Assembly (NCBI GenBank): GCA_936432065.2 | Contig: OW386287.2 | Location: 187,611,729-187,675,728 of the forward strand | Reading direction: 5' to 3' | Length of the DNA stretch: 64,000 nucleotides | Source of the DNA: Rutpela maculata | Lineage: Eukaryota > Arthropoda > Insecta > Coleoptera > Cerambycidae | Shown here: piece after piece, positions 59,301-64,000 of the stretch | Layout: each line of letters starts with the position of its first letter | How positions within the stretch are numbered: the first letter of the stretch is position 1 | Position numbers and translations under genes: made by a program | The notes under the pieces: model-generated | The model's database searches: none | The model's input: only the letters and a program-made list of their open reading frames with translations | Told to the model about the DNA's origin: nothing

Positions 59301-60445
59301 CCAGTACTTCCCCTGTTGCACCTGTGAACAATTCCTTCCCACCTATAAGTGGTCTAAGCAGCCATCATCACGTTGGATTACCTCCTCCACCTCAAACTAT
59401 ACCTCAATATGTCTACACCAATGGTTGTTGTGCCAATAATTATACATACGGACCGTCATATGGGTACATGGCATATGGACAGCCAGTCGTCAAGCCTAAC
59501 ACCAATGGTTATTATTATACCAATGGGTTTGTGCCACCTTCACTTCCAGTAAATTATCCATATCCTGTACCAACCGGTCCACTAATCGATCTGGATTCTC
59601 ACAACGGAACTTACGACGTTGTGGATAGTTTGCACCATAAACCAAGACACACAGAACACATCAACAATGACTTACACAAAAATAAGAATAACAATGAAAT
59701 GAAGAATAATGTGGGTGATAAGGAAACAGATAAAGACGAATCTCAATTTGAAGATTGGGACTATGTGTATCGTAACTTGGAAAGCCAAGGTTACTCCAAG
59801 GATCTGGGTGAACGAGGGAACGTTTTAAGCCCTAACTCGCAAAGGCAGGCAAAGGACAGCAAGAAAATTAAAGAAACAAACTTGGACGAAGCTTTAAATA
59901 ATCTAATGGTTAATGATAGGCCGTTGAAGATGAACGAGGCCATTAGGAAGCTAGAGCAAGAGAAGCGGAAACCTCCAGAAGTGCCTAAAATTGATAAACA
60001 GGCATCTCCTAGCAGTAGCTACGAAAACATAGGCCCTAGTGAGACCGTGAAAAAAGCGACGCCAAAGATTAATAAAGCTATAAGTTACGCCAAAACGAAG
60101 TCGCTTCCGAGGGATAAGATTAGTACATTAAGTGATAAGCAAACACAAAGTAAGACATTAGACATACGAAAAACAAAAGAAGAAAAAGTAAACAAGGTAA
60201 AAGAGTACAATGCTATTGAGAACAAGCCAGGTTCCAATAAGTGGCAGTGCAAAGCTTGCACATTTCTGAACGATTCCACCAAAGATATTTGCGACATGTG
60301 TAGCAAGAGTCGCAGCACAACTGCCGAACAGCCGATGGAAATTGGCGGTGCAGAGTGCTCGAAATGCACCTTGGTTAATCCAAAGAGTCTTAAAATTTGC
60401 GAGGCATGCGGGGCTAGCCTCAAAGATTCACCTACTTATATTTAA
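36409..60445 (+). CDS. tamo: tamozhennic/SPATA2-family PUB-domain protein, 4 exons, 624 aa
   Basis: Exons 36409-36544, 48046-48245, 58826-59005 and 59087-60445 join at phases 1, 0 and 0 with GT/AG at every intron, giving 624 residues. Residues about 55-190 form a helical region that I recognise as the PUB domain of the tamo/SPATA2 family (core PWRREYRQIKTYCGFYKHQ across the exon 2/3 junction). Residues about 240-370 are rich in Pro, Tyr and Asn. A conserved patch, WDYVYRNLESQGYSKDLG, follows. Two C-terminal NZF fingers use C560/C563/C574/C577 (with W558) and C596/C599/C610/C613; the second lacks the usual Trp. Known of the family: fly Tamo restricts nuclear import of Rel proteins, and vertebrate SPATA2 bridges CYLD to the linear-ubiquitin ligase HOIP. 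A ubiquitin-linked adaptor role in NF-kB signalling is therefore inferred. Introns 1 and 2 are 11.5 and 10.6 kb of transposons. A possible AATAAA lies at 60793. Confidence 0.93.
36814..37296. mobile_element. PIF/Harbinger-like MITE
   Basis: It begins AGCCACTTGCA and ends with a related inverse, GGTGCAAATGGCT. Inside, ATG at 37077 opens MDSDSDIDIF then stop, an acidic start like that of HARBI1-type nucleases. Its left 200 bp is repeated inverted at 38120-38320. Confidence 0.6.
37918..38320. mobile_element. second PIF-like MITE, opposite orientation
   Basis: It begins AGCCATTTGCACTG. Its right end (TTAAACAATACGATGCAAGC) mirrors the left end of the element at 36814. The shared 200 bp contains GGTTTAAGATTAATC and GATTAAATTTAATCG. 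Confidence 0.6.
38398..39102. mobile_element. 705-bp DNA element with an 8-bp target duplication
   Basis: GTAAAATT lies directly on both sides (38390-38397 and 39103-39110). The ends are exact inverted copies, CTCCGATTAAAGAACTTA and its complement. An 8-bp duplication suits the hAT or P superfamilies. No transposase was seen. Confidence 0.85.
39180..39600 (-). mobile_element. 3' end of a non-LTR element
   Basis: Read on the - strand it ends ATCAATAAAAAGC followed by a TTA microsatellite (39180-39204), preceded by AAGGACCTCGGTCGATGGCC. The same sequence class occurs at 2280 and 23240. Confidence 0.65.
39600..41230. other. intronic sequence, no gene recognised
   Basis: T-rich, with short open frames at 40606-41076 and no motif. 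TATAAA at about 39871 and the surrounding sequence might belong to an old LTR, but no partner copy lies in the window. Confidence 0.35.
41235..41830 (-). pseudogene. non-LTR reverse-transcriptase fragment
   Basis: On the - strand the region near 41710 reads EYADDTT, the RT catalytic box. The 86-codon frame 41490-41230 reads VMAYHALFHSIKCYEIILWG and LKLQKSAIRTIT, the thumb region of Jockey/CR1-like ORF2. Stops interrupt it. Confidence 0.75.
42127..42278. repeat. small MITE, about 150 bp
   Basis: AGTCACAGGAGGGAG at the left end pairs with CTCCCTCCTGTGAC at the right end. Confidence 0.65.
42751..42998 (-). repeat. 3' LTR of the Gypsy element
   Basis: 248 bp, with no difference seen from 47605-47852. 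The sequence just inside it shows no polypurine tract. Confidence 0.95.
43047..43939. repeat. minisatellite, 67-bp unit, inside the Gypsy element
   Basis: The unit has three parts of 24, 23 and 20 bp, each opening GT(T/A)CACTGGAC. Neighbouring units differ slightly, so the clean period is 134 bp between 43453 and 43850. I count roughly 35 CACTGGAC cores. The repeats give rise to several overlapping open frames that are not genes. Confidence 0.95.
44061..45546 (-). pseudogene. Gypsy pol: RNase H, integrase, C-terminal segment
   Basis: The frame 45546-44920 holds RNase H (ELERLAEYEAAKRFGNFFYG; FTVKHRPGTQMCHVDNLSRN) and the integrase zinc site (MFHDDNGHPGWQRI). Frames 44929-44580 hold WHVDHVGPF with the first catalytic Asp, then VITYRGKAF where Asp is expected at the Tyr, then SNSQIECTNR with the Glu. 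Frame 44243-44061 (KLVPKYIGPVQITAVLGNDH) is the GPY-type end. Frameshifts separate them. Confidence 0.88.
45547..45900 (-). pseudogene. Gypsy reverse transcriptase, internally deleted
   Basis: On the - strand one reads IINDLLMKDIESTISPFSSP and FRMVVNYRK, then DRYPLP. Within about 40 bp follows AFIQLKKNLVCAPTLAILNP, the connection to RNase H. The palm with its YxDD box should lie between these and is missing, about 200 residues. Confidence 0.85.
46165..46720 (-). pseudogene. Gypsy protease and linker
   Basis: Near 46660 the frame reads FAYIDFGSSCNTIKLS, an aspartic-protease-like start (D-F-G in place of the usual D-T/S-G), then GYGGATVNPLGQ. The 109-codon frame 46494-46165 continues with VVPDNLQATDLLIGPPITEC. 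A frameshift separates it from gag. Confidence 0.75.
46792..47583 (-). pseudogene. Gypsy gag with one in-frame TAG
   Basis: 47583-47188 and 47187-46792 are one frame interrupted by a single TAG at 47190-47188 (FSKL, stop, DLVDIERRAS). It contains the retrotransposon gag core (WDERARLYCMINKLKGNAKT; LTWKEWKDKLLESF) and one CCHC knuckle, CFLCDLEGHKKINC. Confidence 0.85.
47605..47852 (-). repeat. 5' LTR of the Gypsy element
   Basis: 248 bp. Immediately after it on the coding strand comes AATCAGAAGTGGGAT, which could pair with the inner part of a tRNA-Leu 3' end as a primer site. That pairing is inferred. Confidence 0.92.
48046..48245 (+). CDS. tamo: tamo exon 2 (PUB domain, N-terminal half)
   Basis: The acceptor TTTCAG ends at 48045 and the donor AAG/GTATGA follows 48245. 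It encodes residues 46-112, a helical stretch starting YIHDFLCVAAHSQKFTFQET and ending PWRREYRQIK. The Gypsy element ends only 193 bp upstream. Confidence 0.93.
48425..48611 (+). repeat. left part of a dispersed repeat split by the Tc1-like insertion
   Basis: It ends in a GT/GTAT microsatellite (48568-48611) and resumes at 56454. The order of blocks matches the - strand copy at 26530-26810. Confidence 0.7.
48656..49227. mobile_element. MITE inside the Tc1-like element
   Basis: It begins TAGTAGTCTTTTATTTGCAT and ends with the exact inverse. A short frame at 48801 (MNQLPVNLRDPETNLLYSFY onward, 54 codons) is not recognised. Confidence 0.75.
49276..49900 (+). pseudogene. decayed Tc1-type transposase
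   Basis: MPKLTEHEKILILKLKRDGL opens a helix-turn-helix region, then HLNKSTVMSVKKRW, FPVSRSTASQR and, near 49680, FWKNVVFTDEKVF, the second-catalytic-Asp motif. Stops and frameshifts interrupt it. The C-terminal part is lost where repeats begin. Confidence 0.8.
49959..50695 (+). repeat. tandem repeat unit 1, about 740 bp
   Basis: It opens TTTACTTCCACGTCCAGTGG and closes near GGAAGTAGTGATTCCTTGG. It contains GGAACCGTTTGAGATATTGA and TTGGTACACATATGTACTTT blocks common in insect repeats. Confidence 0.85.
50696..51935 (+). repeat. tandem repeat unit 2, interrupted by a non-LTR fragment
   Basis: Same start and end as unit 1. It has a longer GTCT microsatellite (50826-50880) and is broken after GATGTGGGGTAT by a 0.5-kb insertion. 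Confidence 0.85.
51275..51796 (+). mobile_element. 3' end of a Jockey/CR1-like element inside repeat unit 2
   Basis: The frame from about 51340 to 51581 reads RGQTGVNYHGIKLYNLL and FRSTIKGFLLKNAFFSNED, then stop, as at the C-terminus of such ORF2 proteins. It ends AATAAATCTA followed by a TCTA tail (51765-51796). Confidence 0.8.
52030..52737 (+). pseudogene. non-LTR ORF1 with PHD-like Cys motif
   Basis: An in-frame stretch from about 52044 reads IICDTCNVHLCKGCSQLSSS and LCPRCVIKP, a C4HC3-like (PHD-type) arrangement, followed by a coiled-coil-like Lys/Glu-rich segment (52190-52350). A frameshift near 52400 passes to the frame 52405-52737. Confidence 0.6.
53175..53860 (+). pseudogene. non-LTR endonuclease domain
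   Basis: The frame reads FLCYYQNCRSVLGKTSD, LIALKETWLNDTVHDSELFD (usual T-E-T-W changed to K-E-T-W) and TTRGGGVLLATKKHIHV. After a stop at 53682, another frame reads IGDFNIPDY near 53718. This is the APE-type endonuclease of Jockey/CR1-like elements. Confidence 0.85.
54091..55700 (+). pseudogene. non-LTR reverse transcriptase
   Basis: The linker and fingers lie in 54091-54822 (WYNKHLIVKLKAKNKAYENY; MTMGPDNIPAFLIRDC). After a frameshift the palm follows: VIYTDFSKAFDKLDHNILLH, SGVPQGSTLGPP and the catalytic box LLYADDLKIF (about 55265). Remains of the thumb run past the stop at 55416. Confidence 0.92.
56860..57215 (+). repeat. dispersed 360-bp repeat, copy 2
   Basis: Partner of 27960-28320 in the same orientation, with a few indels between the copies. 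Confidence 0.8.
57216..58240. other. intronic sequence, no gene recognised
   Basis: A 70-codon frame at 57297-57509 is Arg/Asn-rich and has no family resemblance. The rest is AT-rich. Confidence 0.35.
58240..58650 (-). pseudogene. decayed mariner/Tc-type transposase
   Basis: On the - strand 58507-58400 reads FMHDGAPPHYNRTCRRWLNN and NKWIGCG (second catalytic Asp region). After a frameshift WHAQSPDLTPIDF follows. Upstream, frame 58644-58447 reads YYDFLENTLHELL. It belongs to the same broad family as the copy at 850-1130 and ends about 200 bp from tamo exon 3. Confidence 0.8.
58826..59005 (+). CDS. tamo: tamo exon 3 (PUB domain, C-terminal half)
   Basis: The acceptor TTTCAG ends at 58825 and the donor CAG/GTAATT follows 59005. 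Exactly 60 codons, residues 113-172, from TYCGFYKHQIEANL to CLIAYVECQ. A decayed transposase lies just upstream in the intron. Confidence 0.93.
59087..60445 (+). CDS. tamo: tamo exon 4 (linker, Pro/Tyr-rich region, two NZF fingers, stop)
   Basis: The acceptor CTTCAG ends at 59086, after an intron of only 81 bp, and the stop is at 60443-60445. It encodes residues 173-624. The first residue is Ile173, so the ATG at 59090 is internal (Met174) and not a start. Confidence 0.95.
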   Translation: MMKAIWEEISSSFKITWLEVLEFRKSHLCSLEQSIKALRYRHHQRQYQEHSRSYSQGSDPFGGIRCQPIPIPSTSPVAPVNNSFPPISGLSSHHHVGLPPPPQTIPQYVYTNGCCANNYTYGPSYGYMAYGQPVVKPNTNGYYYTNGFVPPSLPVNYPYPVPTGPLIDLDSHNGTYDVVDSLHHKPRHTEHINNDLHKNKNNNEMKNNVGDKETDKDESQFEDWDYVYRNLESQGYSKDLGERGNVLSPNSQRQAKDSKKIKETNLDEALNNLMVNDRPLKMNEAIRKLEQEKRKPPEVPKIDKQASPSSSYENIGPSETVKKATPKINKAISYAKTKSLPRDKISTLSDKQTQSKTLDIRKTKEEKVNKVKEYNAIENKPGSNKWQCKACTFLNDSTKDICDMCSKSRSTTAEQPMEIGGAECSKCTLVNPKSLKICEACGASLKDSPTYI

Positions 60446-61300
60446 AAGTACTTTAAGCGCTTAACATACAGGGTTGTGCACAAATTAACATAGAGGTTTT
60501 TTGTCTTGTTATTGCCTAATTTCTGATTGAAACTTAGTAGTAATCGAAAGCTGAACTTTAGAAAGTCGGAAAAATCATGTTGCATTAAAACTTTTTTTTT
60601 AATGTTTATTATATACCTTCCAAGATTTTATGATGTGATATTTATTTTACAATAAGTTACTATTAATTCATTTGCCCTTTTTGTTTTAATTTGGATTAAC
60701 GCTTCATATTTAAATCAACTGACCTGAAAAATTGTAAAAAAAAAAATGTTATTCGCGTGGTAATACATGACTGTAATATAGAAAACGTTATTAATAAATG
60801 ACATTTCCGAATCTATTTCTTAAAAGATAACATTGTTTATACAAAAGTATGTTATAATGCTAAACTGTTATTTCCTGCACACATATTTAACATTTAAAAT
60901 AACTCGTTACATGTTTGATCAATACATAGGATGTACTATAAGAAAAACAATATCTTTTTTGTTAATTGTATTTAAGAATAATAGAGACGTTTATTTGTTT
61001 TTAATAAGGAGCACATATGAATAAAAAATTATTACATTAATCTTGTAAAAGTTTAATTTTATCCTAACAGGACCATTAGAAAACTGAATTTGTGTTAGAG
61101 CCACACAGAGCTAAACTCTGGGGAAAGAAATTGCACCCTGGTAAAAAGAAAGTCCATGTGAAAATTTTTAAGTGCAAAATGCCAACTATGAAACATTTTT
61201 TTTTTTTTCAAATCGCCTACATATTAAAATTTTAAAGACAGGGAATTTTGATTCAGAAACAATGTCTATATCTGACAATGTGCTGAAAACACGAATAGAT
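60446..61300. other. tamo 3' flank
   Basis: AT-rich. An AATAAA at 60793 is the best candidate poly(A) signal. No other gene. Confidence 0.45.
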
Positions 61301-61559
61301 TAGAGTGAGAACACCATATATTTTCTGAGGTTTGCAATCCCAAAATCTCGAAATCGAAAATCCCGGGATCCTGGCAATATTTAGATACTGCAAGCAAATC
61401 CTGGGATCGTAGTCGATTGGATCCCGGGATTTGCAAGATGAAACAGTTTTTTAATGCTACAACATTTTAGTTACCTCCAGAATTGTGTTCAAAAAGCAAT
61501 GGGCGGCTTAAAATGTCGCTTTTGATACTGGATTCGGAATATAAACTTTATCATATATC

Positions 61560-61960
61560 TCTTTAAAATTCATGTTAAAGCAAATTATACAAGTTGACTT
61601 TCCTCTTAGTGCAGAGTTGCACGATGCACTAAGGGTAAGAATCACCCAACTCAGCCATTAGGAAAATATTAGAGAATCTTATAAAACGTTTCCAAAAAAA
61701 TCCAGAGGTAGTTGATGAAGAAGACCATGGGGAAGGTAAGATTTTCCTCACAGCACAGAAAAATCATTGGAAAACATTTTTAACAAAATGTTAGAAAACG
61801 CAATGCACCCAATTCGAACACGCTCTGAAACCGATTTGATATCAAATTTAAAAAAAGAACTGACACTTTCCGAAAATGAAGGCAACACGGATATGTACCT
61901 TCAGCTGGCACATATAATCATCTGATAACGATACTGCCAACTGATGTAGAAACTGAAAAA
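61560..61960 (+). pseudogene. possible hAT transposase C-terminal remnant
   Basis: Frames read LSAELHDAL, then MHPIRTRSETDLISNLKKEL and MYLQLAHIII, then ILPTDVETE. The last two resemble the dimerisation end of hAT transposases (LPPTSVEAER). Inverted CCCGGGATCC motifs lie upstream at 61360-61430. Short matches, hence tentative. Confidence 0.35.
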
Positions 61961-62303
61961 AAATTATATGTAAAAAGAAACTTTTTAAAAACAAGCTTTT
62001 ATTATTATTTAGGTGTACTAAAGCGAAAAAAATAAAATTAAGTGTTCTAAAAGCTTGTCACGCGCGAAAGGTTCATGCAGGCATTGTTTGACAAGTACCA
62101 AGTAAGTTTTTTTTTCAATTCATGCGAAAAGCTTTTAAGACAATTCATTTAATTCTTAACTAAATAATAAAAACTTATTTTTAAAAAGTTTTTTTTACGT
62201 CTTAATTTTATTTCTAAATTTTTGGTTGTCTTAATTATTAGTTTTATATTCATTGCATCGAGTCGTCCTTACTTAAAGTACTTAATCATCCAACATTTCT
62301 TTA

Positions 62304-62526
62304 CAGGGACGGCGCCAGGGGGGGGGCTGCAGGGGCACGTGCCTTCCCAAAACGAACTGTGCCCCCCTGAATTCCTAGATTTCTTAATAATTTTCAGACT
62401 GGAAAACCAATCATGTTTTTGTTCTTTGTTATTATGTTATTAAGTAAAAGTTATATTTCTGTGCCTCTCTACAAACCATAAAAAGAAATTGTCCCCCCCG
62501 GCCTGGCCAATCTGGCACCGTCCCTG
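62304..62526. mobile_element. hAT-type MITE, 223 bp
   Basis: It begins CAGGGACGGCGCCAG and ends TGGCACCGTCCCTG. The flanks are ATTTCTTTA on the left and ATTTCTTA on the right, an 8-bp duplication with one extra T. Confidence 0.8.
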
Positions 62527-62774
62527 ATTTCTTAGAATGCAACGTCTGAATGAATACACTGTCCAATCAAATTATAGTTTAAATAACTGAAAAACGCACT
62601 TTTTGGTACCAAATTGTTGTATTGCCACCAGAACTACACGTGTATGCAAAATTTCAGCTCAACTGGGCGTCGTTAAGTGGTTTGAAATTGACTTACAAGA
62701 TTTGACCTAAACATATTAACATACAAACAAGGCAAGTTAAATAACAGCTTGTACGGGAATTAGATCCCAATTTG

Positions 62775-63155
62775 CAGGGGCGGCTTAAGGGCCGGGCAAC
62801 CCGGGCAGTAGCCCGGGGCGCCGGTTCGGAGGGGCGCCAAATTGAGGGTAAAGGAGGGACGTCAGAGGGCAAAAAAGTATTCGTTATTTTTTTAAGGTGA
62901 CAATTTTTTTCCCTCCGCATATGAGGTGATAAAAAAATTGTTCGGATTTCTAATAGCGCCCCCTCCCCATGAGGTGAAAAAAATTTTTTTTCGGATTTCT
63001 ATTTGCACCCCCTCCCATGAGGCGATAAAAAGTAAGTGATCGCAGAGTCCGAAGGGATATCTTTGTACTTTAGTATGTACGTCCGTGATTACCTCAGGAA
63101 AGGGCGCCAAAAAGTACTCCCGCCCGGGTGGAAAATTTACCTTGAGCCGCCCCTG
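62775..63155. mobile_element. hAT-type MITE, 381 bp, perfect 8-bp duplication
   Basis: It begins CAGGGGCGGCTTAAGG and ends CCTTGAGCCGCCCCTG. CCAATTTG lies directly on both sides (62767-62774 and 63156-63163). Confidence 0.92.
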
Positions 63156-63243
63156 CCAATTTGCAGTTAATACCCTTAACAAATTTTACGCTACAGGCTT
63201 AGTCAACACTGTCAGTAATAAATATTCGGCCAATTTTTGTTCA

Positions 63244-63871
63244 TACAGTGTGACCCACTTAAGATCGCAACACCCCTGTATACCTGTTAATTGATGCTTG
63301 ATTAACTTCAAATTTTGGTGGTAAGAAAATATCGATAAGGTGATTCTTTGAATTTGGTAATCAGCCCTATGATGGAACATTTACGTTATTCATAACACTC
63401 ATGTTACCATCACCAGTCTCTCTCACTCTCATATATTTTCTGGTAAGCGCTCAACATAACAGGTTATGTTAAATAACGCAAACGTTCCATCATAGGCCTG
63501 AATATGTGATATATGTCAGTAGCGTGCGATTTTAAGGGGGTTTCAAAAGCCGATTTTTCAAAAAAAGTATTAGGGATTTTTTTAGAAAAAAAAATACTAA
63601 GGTATTCTTAATCAGCACCTTTAGAAACCCCTTTGTACAAGATTGCATCGTAGTGGGTACAAAGGTGTTTGAGATAGTGGCTGTCAAAAATACAATTTTT
63701 TCAACCAAAACTAATTTTTATTTGTAAAACGGAGTCCCAAATCAAAAAAATCTATTCTTCATTTTTTGTTCAGAATAATGCATTGTACTAGACTGAATTG
63801 ATTTTATTAACAAAATAAGACAAAAGAGTATACAGTGTGACCCACTTAAGATCGCAACACCCCTGTATACT
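63244..63871 (+). repeat. direct repeat pair ending a possible mariner-like element
   Basis: CAGTGTGACCCACTTAAGAT followed by CGCAACACCCCTGTATAC occurs near 63245 and again near 63833. A separate hairpin (TGATGGAACATTTACGTTAT and its partner) spans 63370-63498. No coding sequence. Confidence 0.7.
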
Positions 63872-64000
63872 TTTTTTTTCTTAATTATAATGTCTTTAGC
63901 AGTTTCTAAAATGCTATTAACTCGTGTAGAATTTGCTTTCTTTCGTCACATAAGGATGGTCAAATTTATTGGTAATAAAAAAAATGGGACAAATCTTATA

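Noticed and set aside
59090..60445. Single-exon gene starting at the ATG at 59090
   Set aside because: A good acceptor lies 4 bp upstream, and the preceding exons supply the rest of the PUB domain in phase.

Overview
This is AT-rich, intron-rich animal nuclear DNA. It almost certainly comes from an insect with a large, transposon-filled genome. A beetle is my best guess, inferred from the mix of Tc1/mariner, PIF/Harbinger, hAT and piggyBac-like elements, Jockey/CR1-like non-LTR elements and many long hairpin (foldback) MITEs. I see no bacterial operons, rRNA, canonical tRNA gene or CRISPR array.

Only two host genes are visible, arranged head to head about 2 kb apart. On the + strand a tamozhennic/SPATA2-family gene runs from 36409 to 60445 in four exons (36409-36544, 48046-48245, 58826-59005, 59087-60445). 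They join in perfect phase into 624 residues with an N-terminal PUB-type domain and two C-terminal RanBP2/NZF zinc fingers. On the - strand a gene I cannot name runs from 34403 down to 8724, also in four phase-compatible exons (34403-32638, 20305-20034, 19977-19652, 9191-8724), giving 943 residues. It is dense in S/T-P (Cdk-type) sites and carries three KEN motifs and a DSGxxS phosphodegron-like motif, so it looks like a cell-cycle-regulated nuclear protein. About 46 of the 50 kb covered by these two genes is intron.

Layout. 1-8.7 kb, beyond the - gene: a mariner-like element with long inverted repeats, an inverted-repeat element holding SWIM zinc-finger exons, and two large foldbacks nested in a larger inverted repeat. 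8.7-34.4 kb, the - gene: its introns hold a non-LTR RT fragment, several foldbacks, a Cys-rich CXC fragment, Harbinger remnants, a 1.5-kb piggyBac-like element, a Tc/mariner-type transposase remnant and more non-LTR fragments. 34.4-36.4 kb: the divergent promoter region, with a duplicated repeat. 36.4-60.4 kb, the + gene: intron 1 holds PIF-like MITEs, an element with an 8-bp target duplication, non-LTR fragments and a 5.1-kb Ty3/Gypsy element with identical 248-bp LTRs that ends 193 bp before exon 2. Intron 2 holds a 7.8-kb Tc1-like element packed with nested insertions, including a nearly complete non-LTR retrotransposon. 60.4-64 kb: hAT remnants and two hAT-type MITEs.

The observations I would follow first are the 943-residue gene; the Gypsy element, which lacks its RT core but has identical LTRs and carries a minisatellite of about 0.9 kb where its 3' untranslated region should be; and a foldback carrying a tRNA-like module in each arm. 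Everything was read by eye, so boundaries of diverged repeats are approximate. Around 20281-20310 I took coordinates from the translated reading frame, because my base count there was uncertain by 2.
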